Source of the DNA: Paenibacillus sp. FSL H7-0331
GTDB lineage: Bacteria > Bacillota > Bacilli > Paenibacillales > NBRC-103111
Direction: 5' to 3'
Assembly (NCBI RefSeq): GCF_001956045.1
Contig: NZ_MRTH01000049.1
Span: 1 to 50,733, forward strand
DNA: 50,733 nucleotides
The notes under the pieces were generated by a model. It did not search any database and was not told the DNA's origin. It saw nothing but the letters and a program-made list of their open reading frames with translations. Shown piece after piece: positions 1 through 7,874 of the stretch; position 1 is the first letter of the stretch, and each line of letters begins with the position of its first letter. A program made the translations under genes and the position numbers.

Positions 1-276
1 TCGTCCCATGATCAGCGCGGCTTGCTTTAAAATGTCGTTCTCCATCTTAAGCCGCTGATTTTCTTTACGTAAAGCAAGGAGCTCGTTTTCCTCAGGGGTA
101 CGGTTTGCTTTCTCTGAGAAGGAACCGGAAGTTTGACTTTGTTTGATCCATCGATCTAATGCTGTTGCACTCAGATCGTATTCACGAGCAATGTTGGCTC
201 GAGTCTTTCCGCTTTTATATAACTGAACCATCTGGCTTTTAAATTCGTTTGTAAATGTACGTCGTTCTTTGGGCAT
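1..276 (-). CDS. IS3-family transposase OrfA (runs to window edge)
   Basis: The frame starts at an ATG at 276-274 with an AGGAG motif about 10 bases upstream and gives 92 residues up to the window edge. This is almost the full 93-residue OrfA of the second copy. The N-terminus (MPKERRTF) leads into a helix-turn-helix of the IS3 OrfA type (TRANIAREYDLSATALDRW), followed by a leucine-rich coiled segment that ends LKQAALIMGR. OrfA normally binds the terminal repeats and supplies the N-terminus of the OrfAB fusion transposase. OrfB would lie outside the window to the left. Confidence 0.88.
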   Translation of the reverse strand, partial: MPKERRTFTNEFKSQMVQLYKSGKTRANIAREYDLSATALDRWIKQSQTSGSFSEKANRTPEENELLALRKENQRLKMENDILKQAALIMGR

Positions 277-352
277 CGTAGATTCGCTCCTGTCTGATAT
301 CTTTATTCTACTAGCCCTCAATTTATCTGTCCAACTTACTGTAGCCGATCCA
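1..352 (-). mobile_element. IS3-family insertion sequence, one end only
   Basis: This is the terminal part of an IS3-family element that continues off the left edge. Its outer end (TGGATCGGCTACAGTAA on the minus strand, ending at 352) is the same as the left end of the complete copy at 17272-18488, and the orfA reading frame and RBS also match. The two copies differ at scattered positions, for example in the leader between the inverted repeat and orfA, so they are not a very recent duplication. The element has landed inside the leftmost attC site and removed its left half from this window. It lies in inverted orientation to the complete copy. Confidence 0.9.
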
Positions 353-471
353 GGCCGATAGGCCGGGCGCGATGCGCTTAGTCGGTGCAGGGTTGTCTTC
401 GTGATTCCACTTCATCGAAAAGCTTCGGGCAGACCAAGGAGCGTATGCGACTCAGCAGGAACACGGTGTTA
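353..471 (-). repeat. attC23, truncated by the IS
   Basis: This is the right-hand part of an attC-like repeat. It keeps the distal half of arm A (TTAGTCGGTGCAGGGTT), arm B, a terminal hairpin and the closing core (GGAACACGGTGTTA). The matching left core TAACG and outer stem are missing because the IS ends at 352. The right flank triplet TAC pairs with the triplet at the other end of C23 (GCGTATAAC near 1020). Confidence 0.85.
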
Positions 472-503
472 TACGCTGCCCCGGCTTCTTTGAATAACCT
501 ATA

Positions 504-971
504 TCATTGTTTTATATGTTCTTCCGGCATTATCCATAATTGGTTTGTTTCTTTATTAATTCTTAAATCGATTGTTTTTTGTTCACCAATCCCCAACCTC
601 TTATAGCTTGTTCCCATGCTATAGATGCTTCTTCCTGGAATGAATTGTAATCCACTCACTTGTCTATTCTTATGTACTACAAAATATTCGTTAGCTTCAA
701 TTTCGCTTCCCTCAACAAGATTATGAGAAGTCTTATTCCATTGGATCTTTATTATCTTTAATTTAGTTGAGACCGTTTCCCCCATTATGTTCTGTCTACC
801 TGTCCCTTCAACTAATAATTCTACATCAGCCGATGATTTAACGAAGTCATATATACCTAATTCTTGATTTGTTCGATCAAGCACTATTAAATTGTTTAAT
901 ATAAAGTATGTTCCTATGATTCCACATAAAATTAAAGTTATTATTTTTAAGTTTTTGTTCTTGAACGTCAC
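504..971 (-). CDS. C23: hypothetical membrane-anchored protein
   Basis: The product is unrecognised, about 155 residues. I chose the GTG at 971-969 because AGAGG lies 8 bases upstream; longer starts would lie inside the neighbouring attC. One membrane helix is near the N-terminus (IITLILCGIIGTYFIL), followed by a polar, probably extracellular domain rich in beta-forming residues. It fills cassette C23 and ends about 30 bases before the attC core. There are no catalytic motifs that I can name. Confidence 0.7.
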   Translation of the reverse strand: MTFKNKNLKIITLILCGIIGTYFILNNLIVLDRTNQELGIYDFVKSSADVELLVEGTGRQNIMGETVSTKLKIIKIQWNKTSHNLVEGSEIEANEYFVVHKNRQVSGLQFIPGRSIYSMGTSYKRLGIGEQKTIDLRINKETNQLWIMPEEHIKQ

Positions 972-1016
972 CGAATATACCTCTCTTCTCTTTATCCGGT
1001 TTTCCGGGGTTGCGTA

Positions 1017-1171
1017 TAACGTTTGTGTATTCACGAACCCGAGAGGCTTAAGGCGCTTCAGCGCCGAGTCGAAGACTTAGCCTCATAGGGTTGTCTGACT
1101 GATTCCGCTTCCTCGAAATGCCTCGGGCAGACCAAGGATCCGTCAGGAACCGCAGCGTGAATACGATGTTA
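1017..1171 (-). repeat. attC22
   Basis: The site is 155 bp from TAAC to GTTA. The outer stem is GTATTCACG paired with CGTGAATAC. Arm A is AACCCGAGAGGCTTAA against TTAGCCTCATAGGGTT. The left flank triplet (GTA, cassette C23) and the right one (GCT, cassette C22) are not complementary to each other, as expected at a junction of two different cassettes. Confidence 0.9.
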
Positions 1172-1195
1172 GCTGATGTTGCTGGCTTCTGTGCG

Positions 1196-1648
1196 CTACT
1201 TACAACTTCTCATCATTCTTTGTTTAAAAATAAATTTCCATCCTGTTAATTGGAAACCTATCCACATAAGTAATGAAGGGATAAAGGGTAAATATACAAC
1301 ACTCCATTTATTATTCTCCTCATAAGCAGCTATAAATGGGAAGTTATATAATTCATAAAATATCTCGTTACTAACTCTTCCTTTGTTTATGTCGTATTCT
1401 TCATATGGGAAAAAAATAAATACATACAACCAAATAACTATTCCGAAAATAGCAATTCCAGAAAATAAAAAAGCATTTCTCAAACGATTATTATTGATAG
1501 AATCATCTTTATATAAAGAAAATCCATAGCCTAACAAAAAATAAAATAGGCTCGAGACTATAAAACAAATTATTTCTGAATGAATTAAGGAATTGTCTAT
1601 TGTACTTAAAAAAATCATAAAAAATCCCGAAGCTACACAAGTAAACAA
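1196..1648 (-). CDS. C22: hypothetical multi-pass membrane protein
   Basis: The product is unrecognised, about 150 residues, with four likely transmembrane segments (around residues 2-20, 24-45, 62-82 and 118-135) and an aromatic-rich extracellular loop (FFPYEEYD). The start is uncertain. The TTG at 1648 has no good RBS and falls within a hydrophobic stretch. The frame stays open upstream to two ATT codons at 1691-1696, which follow AAAGGAAG at good spacing. Initiation at ATT (rare) would add about 16 residues and complete the first helix. Confidence 0.65.
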   Translation of the reverse strand: MFTCVASGFFMIFLSTIDNSLIHSEIICFIVSSLFYFLLGYGFSLYKDDSINNNRLRNAFLFSGIAIFGIVIWLYVFIFFPYEEYDINKGRVSNEIFYELYNFPFIAAYEENNKWSVVYLPFIPSLLMWIGFQLTGWKFIFKQRMMRSCK

Positions 1649-1748
1649 ATGAATAATTATTGATATTACATTATAAATGACATTCCTCTTAATAATCGTC
1701 CCGCTTCCTTTCTATATTTATTTAATATTGATCTTTAGAAATTTCAGC

Positions 1749-1901
1749 TAACGTTCTTGTGTTCCCGACGCCTTACCGACTTAAGCCCGGAAGGCGGCCG
1801 CGATGCGGTTAGTCAGTGCAGGTGTGTCTGCTGAAAATGCTTCCCCGAAATTCCTCTTGCAGACCAAGGGGCGTAAGCCCCGCAGTGAGAACACGGTGTT
1901 A
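1749..1901 (-). repeat. attC21
   Basis: The site is 153 bp, of the GTGTTCCCG outer-stem type. Arm A is CCTTACCGACTTAA against TTAGTCAGTGCAGG. The terminal hairpin is GGGGCGTAAGCCCC. Left flank TCAGC (C22), right flank TGTGA (C21). Confidence 0.9.
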
Positions 1902-1930
1902 TGTGAAGTTCCTGGCTTCTTGAAACTGCC

Positions 1931-2326
1931 TTACGAAAATAATCTTTCTTCCAATTCCTTAATTGTCTTTACCCAATCCTCAAAACTATCACTTTCCTCC
2001 CACAATTCCTTAAGTTCGGATTCGTCTAGTATCTTTCGCAACGCTTTTTGACCCGTTACTAATAGATTAGTACCTTGTCCTTTATGTTTGTTTATCCATT
2101 CTACAAGTTATTCATCATATTCTTCTTTTCCCTGTCTGCTTTGTAGCGCTGCCAATATTTCTAATGCTCCAACAGCGATAGATGCTGTATCTGCATCCAA
2201 ATAACTATCCTCAAACACTGTTTCAATAGATTCAGATATTAAGCTCAAATCCTCCGATTCTAAAAGTTCTTCTACCCAATCTAATACAGTATCATTTTCA
2301 AGATTTCCGTATCCCCAAGCTCCCAT
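1931..2326 (-). pseudogene. C21: DUF4259-type protein with an internal stop codon
   Basis: The frame opens MGAWGYGNLENDTVLDWV, the characteristic start of DUF4259 proteins. After 72 residues it meets TAA at 2110-2108. The same frame then continues without another stop for 58 codons, to TAA at 1933-1931. The continuation (LVEWINKHKGQGTNLL) fits the family, and the rebuilt length of about 131 residues matches its usual size. I therefore read this as one gene with a nonsense change; a sequencing error is the alternative. The function of the family is unknown. Confidence 0.75.
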
Positions 2327-2386
2327 GTATTAACACCCATTCTTTCTCAGATTTTTTAGTTTTTATTTCATTTCAGGAATTTCACA

Positions 2387-2546
2387 TAACGTTCTTGTAT
2401 TCACGAACCCGAAAGGCTTAAAGGAGCGCATGCGACTGGGTGGCTTCGCCACTTAGCCTTGCAGGGTTGTCTGCCTGCTCATACTTCTCCGAATTGCTTC
2501 GGGCAGGCCAAGGGGGCTTGTCCCCCGCAGCATGAATACTCTGTTA
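2387..2546 (-). repeat. attC20
   Basis: The site is 160 bp, of the GTATTCACG type. Arm A is AACCCGAAAGGCTTAA against TTAGCCTTGCAGGGTT. It has an inner hairpin GGTGGCTTCGCCACT and a terminal hairpin GGGGGCTTGTCCCCC. The flank triplets on the two sides are complementary to each other (ACA/TGT). Confidence 0.92.
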
Positions 2547-2584
2547 TGTGATGTCACAGTCCTCTTCGATAAACCTTATAAAAT

Positions 2585-3151
2585 CTAATCATTCCACAAT
2601 CTTGTTACTTCTTTTAATTCCAAGTCCTCTAATAGCATTTTATAGATATCCGGTTTCTTTAATTGATTCAAAAATTCAAAGCCATAAGCTGGATCAAAAT
2701 GATTCATCATCAAAGTCATTACAAGACCATGAGTCCCGATTGCTATTTTCTTCCCTTTATGCTCTTTTAATATGGGTTTTAGAACTGCGATTGCTCTTTT
2801 CTGACAATCAGCATTAGACTCTCCACCCGGCAAGGTATAATCAGGGTCATTAAAACTCTCTCTGATACTAGACATTAACTCTGCATTTTCAATAATTTCT
2901 GCTGCAAAATGACGTTCCCTAAGATCTTCAAATACTTTAATATCTAAGTTTAAGTGCTCGGCCAATCCCTCAACACTAAGAATTGCCCGAGTATATGGAC
3001 TTGATATAATCATATCTATTCCTTCACCTACAAGTAACTTCGTTACTTTTTCAATATCGATCTTTCCTTTTGGGGTAAGCCCTCTTGTTCTTTCATTCCC
3101 TTCATTGTATGGTGATTCTCCATGCCTAACCATATAGATAATTGTCTTCAT
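2585..3151 (-). CDS. C20: histidine phosphatase family protein
   Basis: The product is a 188-residue phosphatase of the phosphoglycerate-mutase-like (histidine phosphatase) superfamily, which hydrolyses phosphomonoesters through a phospho-histidine. The nucleophile motif RHGES is at residues 9-13, a second Arg is in SSPYTRA near 50-56, an acidic ERHF segment is near 80, and the second catalytic His is in GTHGLV near 139. Full length for a small stand-alone member. The substrate cannot be told. It is alone in its cassette and its 3' end lies about 40 bases before attC20. Confidence 0.88.
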   Translation of the reverse strand: MKTIIYMVRHGESPYNEGNERTRGLTPKGKIDIEKVTKLLVGEGIDMIISSPYTRAILSVEGLAEHLNLDIKVFEDLRERHFAAEIIENAELMSSIRESFNDPDYTLPGGESNADCQKRAIAVLKPILKEHKGKKIAIGTHGLVMTLMMNHFDPAYGFEFLNQLKKPDIYKMLLEDLELKEVTRLWND

Positions 3152-3200
3152 ACAGGCCTCCTTGAGATGCTTTCATTAAATATATTACTGTGATTTCACA

Positions 3201-3357
3201 TAACGTTCTTGTATTCACGAACCCTCACTGGCTTAAGGCAGCTTACTGCCGGCCGCGACGGGGTTAGCCAGTGCAGGGTTATCTGCTGAATCCACTACCC
3301 CGAAATCCCTCTGCAGACCAAGGGAGCTTTAGCTCCCGCAGCGTGAATACGGTGTTA
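3201..3357 (-). repeat. attC19
   Basis: The site is 157 bp with outer stem GTATTCACG/CGTGAATAC. Arm A is AACCCTCACTGGCTTAA against TTAGCCAGTGCAGGGTT. The terminal hairpin is GGGAGCTTTAGCTCCC. Left flank triplet ACA (C20), right GAC (C19). Confidence 0.92.
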
Positions 3358-3374
3358 GACGAAGGATTATGACT

Positions 3375-3854
3375 TCATTGAGCTACGAATAAATTCTTTA
3401 TAGACCCGTCTTCATTCTTCAAATATGTTATTTTGTGATTTTTATCTTTATAGATGTCTTCAAAACTTAGCCCCCAAGGTTTCCAATTATATTCAAGTAA
3501 TCTACAAAACGTTTCATTATCCCATTCCTCGAAATCACTATTAAAATCATGAGATACAATTTGCATCTTTCCATTTTGCTCATTTGGCAAGGTAATTGTA
3601 TAAAATGGGGATCTTTTAAGTAAATAGCTTTTGTATTGAAATTCAGTACAAAGTTCTCTGAACTGAATGGGATGCAATATCGTATTTACAAACTCACTTC
3701 TATATTCTAAGAAAAATTCTTTCATTAGCCCATTATCTTGCAAATGAGATATTATTCCAATGTCATTCATCTGTAAGAAATAATTACTTGTCATTATTAG
3801 ATCTTGCCCATTATATAATCTTTCTTTATCAGGATTATTGATTTTGAAGATCAA
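3375..3854 (-). CDS. C19 gene b: hypothetical soluble protein
   Basis: The product is unrecognised, 159 residues, acidic and aromatic-rich, with no membrane segment. The TTG start at 3854 overlaps the stop of the upstream gene by four bases, which suggests translational coupling; an in-frame ATG about 20 codons further in is the alternative. The 3' end lies 18 bases from the attC core. Its left flank triplet GAC does not match the right end of the cassette. Confidence 0.65.
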   Translation of the reverse strand: MIFKINNPDKERLYNGQDLIMTSNYFLQMNDIGIISHLQDNGLMKEFFLEYRSEFVNTILHPIQFRELCTEFQYKSYLLKRSPFYTITLPNEQNGKMQIVSHDFNSDFEEWDNETFCRLLEYNWKPWGLSFEDIYKDKNHKITYLKNEDGSIKNLFVAQ

Positions 3855-4048
3855 GATACTCCAAGGGAATTTATTTGGCCTTTAGAAACAAGAGTACTAG
3901 AAATTCCATTCGTTAATAGTAATACCGAGAATCCTATGACTAATCTTGATTCTAAGAAATCTCCATTAGAGCCAAATATATAATGAAAATAAAATATAGT
4001 TAATATTAGATGTAATGCTGATGGTATGGATCTCAATATAATATTCAC
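3851..4048 (-). CDS. C19 gene a: small hydrophobic protein
   Basis: The product is about 65 residues with two likely membrane helices (SALHLILTIFYFHYIF and RLVIGFSVLLLTN). I preferred the GTG at 4048-4046, seven bases after GGAGG; a TTG directly before it is possible. It overlaps the next gene by four bases, so the cassette is bicistronic. The function is not recognisable. Confidence 0.6.
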   Translation of the reverse strand: MNIILRSIPSALHLILTIFYFHYIFGSNGDFLESRLVIGFSVLLLTNGISSTLVSKGQINSLGVS

Positions 4049-4118
4049 CAATTATCCTCCATCTTAGTGTAATTAAAAAAGTATTTAACGATTTTAATAA
4101 TCATTCAGAACTTTCACC

Positions 4119-4275
4119 TAACGTTTGGGTATCTACGAACCCTCACTGCCTTAAAGAAGCGTAGCGACTGGCCGCGACGCGGTTAGGCAGTAAGGGTTGT
4201 CTGCTGAAACCACTTCCCCGAAATGCCTCTTGCAGACCAAGGGGGTTTGCCCCTCGCAGCGTAGATACGGTGTTA
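4119..4275 (-). repeat. attC18
   Basis: The site is 157 bp with outer stem GTATCTACG/CGTAGATAC. Arm A is AACCCTCACTGCCTTAA against TTAGGCAGTAAGGGTT. It has an inner hairpin CCGCGACGCGG, arm B GTCTGC/GCAGAC and a terminal hairpin GGGGGTTTGCCCCTC. Left flank ACC, right flank TCA. Confidence 0.92.
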
Positions 4276-4303
4276 TCAGATGTCGTTGCCTTCAATGATT
4301 AAC

Positions 4304-4792
4304 TCACAAAATCTCCCGATTTGTAAATTCTTGTGCAGGCCCTTTATCGTCTTTTCTTCTTGTCTCGACGTAATTGTCGCTTGTATAGTGCCTTACGATC
4401 TTTCTCCAGAATATCTGAGCTGGAGTATTCCAATCAAATTGACTTACTCGCCAATTACCTGCATACAGTTCGAATGCCATTCTTGCTGCTTGCTTACCAA
4501 TATTTTGCTTTCTAAATTTCCTCAGTATAAAAAAATGATTCAAATAATAGACATCTTCTTCAATTATGTGTTTAACAATTACAAATCCCGCTAATAATCC
4601 CTCAACACGTATAAAGAATAGGTCATAACTCGGATCCTCATACCAATTCTTATAGTTATTGTTCTTTAGATATATTCCATTTTCATTAACATTGGTCCCA
4701 TTTAATTCAGATAGATCATACGCTCCAAGTTCACATAAATTCTTTAGAGCAATCAGTCCATCTTCTGTAACTTTCTCTAATAATACAGCCAC
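4304..4792 (-). CDS. C18: GNAT-family N-acetyltransferase
   Basis: The product is a 162-residue acetyl-CoA-dependent acetyltransferase by fold. The central strand and loop (DLFFIRVEGLLAGFVIV), the segment YYLNHFFILRKFRKQNIGKQAARMAF with the Q/RxxGxG/A-like acetyl-CoA pyrophosphate loop, and the C-terminal W-R-V...FWRKIVRHY region are typical of GNAT proteins. The start is GTG with GGAAG about 8 bases upstream. The acceptor substrate is unknown; resistance, antitoxin-like and tRNA-modifying roles all occur in this family. The cassette flanks differ by one base (TCA and TCG). Confidence 0.8.
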   Translation of the reverse strand: MAVLLEKVTEDGLIALKNLCELGAYDLSELNGTNVNENGIYLKNNNYKNWYEDPSYDLFFIRVEGLLAGFVIVKHIIEEDVYYLNHFFILRKFRKQNIGKQAARMAFELYAGNWRVSQFDWNTPAQIFWRKIVRHYTSDNYVETRRKDDKGPAQEFTNREIL

Positions 4793-4843
4793 TGAATCAC
4801 TTCCAGACTTAGTGTTTTATTATAGTCTTGCAACGATTTCCGA

Positions 4844-4997
4844 TAACGTTCTTGTATCTGCGAACCCGAGAGCCTTAAAGGAGCGTAGCGACTGGCCGCG
4901 ATGCGGTTAGGCAGTGCAGGGTTGTCTGCTGATTACGCTTCCTCGAAATTCCTCTTGCAGACCCAGGCCGTCAGGCCGCAGCGTAGATACGGTGTTA
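4844..4997 (-). repeat. attC17
   Basis: The site is 154 bp with outer stem GTATCTGCG/CGTAGATAC (one G-T wobble). Arm A is AACCCGAGAGCCTTAA against TTAGGCAGTGCAGGGTT, which is less perfect. The terminal hairpin is GGCCGTCAGGCC. The flank triplets on both sides are complementary (CGA/TCG). Confidence 0.9.
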
Positions 4998-5355
4998 TCG
5001 GATGGATACGCCTTCTTTGAGTTACCCGAAAATCTCTTAACTATATTTCAGCCCTTAACTGTTTCTTAAGTTCTTATATGTCTCTTGACTTTAACTGTCT
5101 CTTACGATCTTTCATGTCTCTTAATCTTAACTGTCTCTTACGATCTTTATGTCCCTTGATCTTAACTGTCTCTTACGATCTTTTATGTCCTTTGACCTTA
5201 ACTAGTTCTTCCGATCTTCAGTATCATTCTCTTGTTATTTACTTCCTTTAATCGAATTCCAATAATTAACATAACATTAGCATGGATATGAAAAAATGGA
5301 AATACGATTTCTATGTATCTCCATTCATGTCTCTACATATTGCGTATCTTTCCGA
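4998..5355. other. C17: cassette without a recognisable gene
   Basis: This 358-bp cassette is bounded by attC17 and attC16 and has perfectly matching flanks (TCGG/CCGA). Neither strand carries a reading frame with an RBS longer than about 15 codons that stays outside the repeats and attC sites. Its left half is filled by a tandem repeat (next entry); its right half is plain A/T-rich sequence. It could encode a small RNA, carry a promoter for downstream cassettes, or be a decayed gene. Confidence 0.6.
5055..5220. repeat. Tandem repeat of about 36 bp (two 17-19 bp half-units)
   Basis: Units begin at about 5055, 5091, 5127, 5162 and 5198. Each contains TTAACTGTCTCTTACGATCT followed by a second GTCTCTT-like half, so the true period is about 18 bp, with around ten half-units. 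Unit length varies (35 or 36 bp), so no reading frame is kept, which argues against a coding repeat. The last unit is the most diverged. Confidence 0.8.
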
Positions 5356-5508
5356 TAACGTTTGGGTATCTACGAACCCTCACTGCCTTAAGGGACGTAG
5401 TCCCGGCCGTGGCGCGGTTAGGCAGTGCAGGGTTGTCTGCTGATTCTGCTTCTTCGAAAATCCTCTTGCAGACCAGGGCCGTCAGGCTGCAGCGTAGATA
5501 CGGTGTTA
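5356..5508 (-). repeat. attC16
   Basis: The site is 153 bp of the GTATCTACG type. Arm A is AACCCTCACTGCCTTAA against TTAGGCAGTGCAGGGTT. It has an inner hairpin GGGACGTAGTCCC and a terminal arm near GGGCCGTCAGGCTGC. The flanks on both sides are complementary (CGA/TCG). Confidence 0.92.
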
Positions 5509-5554
5509 TCGGATGTTGAGGCCTACTATGAGTTACTTTCAAAATCATTGTGAA

Positions 5555-6532
5555 TTAAAGGTTTTCTAACTTATCAAATAACTCATCAATATTAGACATA
5601 GAATAAACATAAGTATCGTACTTCTTATCTATATTTTGACGTTTAATTCTGTTCATTTGGTCTTTATCTGTTAAGACATAATTACAAAATGGCAGCAATG
5701 TTGAAATATTTGATATATCAGTTGGATCCCCACTATCAATCAATTTCCTTTTTGAAGTAAATAAATCCGCGGTCATCCTTGCATTAATATCTACATAGGG
5801 AAGATTCTTATATTCAACTGATTTAAGAAACTCAATATATCCATTTAACCCATTCGATTTATACCTCTTCCAATATGTTAGTGGTATTGCGAGCATGTTA
5901 TTGATTTGATTAAATTCCCTTTCTGTAAATGGCAACTTATTTCTAGATTTGTGCATTAGCGTCTCATACACATATCTAGTTGCGCTATAGTGGCCCATCA
6001 ACTCATCCTCTAACTGCTCGTAAAAATCTTTATCCATATAATAATTTTCTTTAGTTCTTTGTAATTCTTCCAAATTTAGTTTTTTGGTGTATTTTCTTCT
6101 ACCAATCTCTTCTGAGGTTGAATTAATAACAACAGATATGATAAATGGACTGGTTCTTTTAATCTCTTCTAACGGGTCTTTATAAAAAGCATCTTTATAT
6201 GTGAGCATAGGTAACTTATTCGTTTCGTATAGTTTTATTGCTTTAATGACTTGAGTCTGTTGTATATCTTCGTTAGCTTTAAATCTGATACCAAGTGTCA
6301 AACCCAATATAGTGTTAGTTACCTCCCTTAGATCTTCCTCTATTTCTTCTTCATGATCACCTAGTGGACAAATTAGCTTTCCAGCCGCGACCTTCAATTT
6401 AATTAAATCGTATAATTTTTGAGCTCTGTTATCGAATGATTTTCCTGTTTTTGTCTTATATATCTCAATAATTGCAAGAGTGTCTAACCAGATAATAGGT
6501 ATCGGTGATTTTTCTATTTTTATCTTCTTCAT
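5555..6532 (-). CDS. C16: PIN-like domain protein (putative RNase)
   Basis: The product has about 325 residues. The open frame extends 69 codons further upstream, but that part is translated attC15, so the ATG at 6532 (MKKIKIEKSP) is taken. The start IPIIWLDTLAIIEI places an Asp after a hydrophobic strand, as in PIN domains. The C-terminal part GDPTDISNISTLLPFCNYVLTDKD carries the further acidic residues and the LP-[FY]-C-[ND] pattern typical of PIN-like proteins. Such proteins are Mg-dependent RNases, often toxins or defence effectors. No antitoxin is visible in the cassette. The assignment rests on motif reading only. Confidence 0.6.
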   Translation of the reverse strand: MKKIKIEKSPIPIIWLDTLAIIEIYKTKTGKSFDNRAQKLYDLIKLKVAAGKLICPLGDHEEEIEEDLREVTNTILGLTLGIRFKANEDIQQTQVIKAIKLYETNKLPMLTYKDAFYKDPLEEIKRTSPFIISVVINSTSEEIGRRKYTKKLNLEELQRTKENYYMDKDFYEQLEDELMGHYSATRYVYETLMHKSRNKLPFTEREFNQINNMLAIPLTYWKRYKSNGLNGYIEFLKSVEYKNLPYVDINARMTADLFTSKRKLIDSGDPTDISNISTLLPFCNYVLTDKDQMNRIKRQNIDKKYDTYVYSMSNIDELFDKLENL

Positions 6533-6574
6533 TGAATCGCATCCTGTAATATTAATATTTGCCTCAATTTCCGA

Positions 6575-6719
6575 TAACGTTCTTGTATTCACGAATCCGA
6601 GAAGCTTAAAGGAGCGCAGCGACTGGGTGGCTTCGCAGGGTTGTCTGCTGACTCCGCTTCCTTGAAATCCCTCTGGCAGACCAAGGGGGCTCGCCCCCCG
6701 CAGCTTGAATACGGTGTTA
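6575..6719 (-). repeat. attC15
   Basis: The site is 145 bp, the shortest complete one, with outer stem GTATTCACG/CTTGAATAC. It has lost part of the second inner hairpin. The terminal hairpin is GGGGGCTCGCCCCCC. Flanks complementary on both sides (CGA/TCG). Confidence 0.9.
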
Positions 6720-6787
6720 TCGGATGTCAATGCCTTCATTGATTCATCCTACAATCTTAATATTTGTTTCGCTGTTTCAATCAGATA

Positions 6788-7594
6788 TTATAATTTTCTT
6801 GCCTTAATCACAAAAGTTAAAGGAAGCATTTTAGCTCTCTTTATCTTATCACTGTTATTATCGCTCGAATGCATGATATCGTCATCCGGTTGTTCAATCA
6901 TTTGCTCAACAACAAATCCCGCTTTTGCCAAAGCGTTCACATAACATGACAGTTTACGGTCCGCTAATAATAGCTCCCCTTCAACTGCTACTGGATACCA
7001 TGTTTCATCAAAGTAACTTTTCTGAAAAAAGAACCTACCGTTATCATCAGTAACACATCTGTGTATGGGATGAGACCAACTGAAAATAAATACACCGTCT
7101 TTTTTAAGGTAAGAAGCAATTCGACAAAAGGTACCTTCAAGATCGATTGTCCAACCGATGGCATATATTGAATAAACATAGTCAAAATAATCCTCAGGTA
7201 TACCGCATTCTTCTTCCATAGGAGAACAGATCAATTTTGCCGATACACCAATTGAAACCAAATGCCGTGCTGCCTTCTCTATCTGTCTTTCCGATATATC
7301 CAGAGCCCATAGTTCAGATGCATTACGTTCTGCATGATATTGCATAGATTGACCGTTGCCACAGCCGATCTCCAATAGTTTTTTTTCTGAAATATCGCCA
7401 AAAAGTTGGTAGTTTTCCTCTGAAATAAACGCACCATAGTAAGGAAGCACGATTGCTTTTAAGAACTCATTACCTTTTGTATCCCAATAGTAACTGTTTT
7501 TCTGTTGAATAACGTTACTATCGCTTCCTTCTGGAGTTTTCTCATTCTCATCATTGCCAATTAAGCTTAATTCATTTTCATACTTTCCCTTCAT
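6788..7594 (-). CDS. C15: class I SAM-dependent methyltransferase
   Basis: The product has about 268 residues. The ATG at 7594 is preferred because GGAAGG lies seven bases upstream; an ATG five codons earlier lacks an RBS. The SAM-binding glycine loop LLEIGCGNGQ is near residues 73-82, the acidic residue of motif II is in LWALDISE near 97, motif III is around SPMEEECGIPEDYFDYVYS, and a post-core SWSHPIHR segment follows. This is a standard Rossmann-fold methyltransferase of the UbiE/small-molecule type. The substrate is unknown. Confidence 0.88.
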   Translation of the reverse strand: MKGKYENELSLIGNDENEKTPEGSDSNVIQQKNSYYWDTKGNEFLKAIVLPYYGAFISEENYQLFGDISEKKLLEIGCGNGQSMQYHAERNASELWALDISERQIEKAARHLVSIGVSAKLICSPMEEECGIPEDYFDYVYSIYAIGWTIDLEGTFCRIASYLKKDGVFIFSWSHPIHRCVTDDNGRFFFQKSYFDETWYPVAVEGELLLADRKLSCYVNALAKAGFVVEQMIEQPDDDIMHSSDNNSDKIKRAKMLPLTFVIKARKL

Positions 7595-7677
7595 AGATAC
7601 ACCTTCCATTTGTAATTTTTCTTCTTCCTATATCTACTACACTACAGTTTTAAACTCAGATTTGCATTGATTTCCGA

Positions 7678-7832
7678 TAACGTTTGGGTGTCTACGAACC
7701 CTCACTGCCTTAAAGGAGCGGAGCGACTGGCCGCGATGCGGTTAGGCAGTGCAGGGTTGTCTGCTGAATTAACTTCATCGAAATCCCTCTTGCAGACCAA
7801 GGCCGCCAGGCCGCAGCGTAGATACAGTGTTA
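7678..7832 (-). repeat. attC14
   Basis: The site is 155 bp, GTATCTACG-like core (GTGTCTACG/CGTAGATAC, one mismatch). Arm A is AACCCTCACTGCCTTAA against TTAGGCAGTGCAGGGTT. The terminal hairpin is GGCCGCCAGGCC. Left flank CGA (C15), right flank TAT (C14). Confidence 0.92.
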
Positions 7833-7874
7833 TATGAAGGAGTCTCTTCTGTGATTTGGCTGGCAAATGTTTTA

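Noticed and set aside
6533..6739. N-terminal 69-codon extension of the C16 frame
   Set aside because: It is translation of attC15; the ATG at 6532 lies just inside the cassette.
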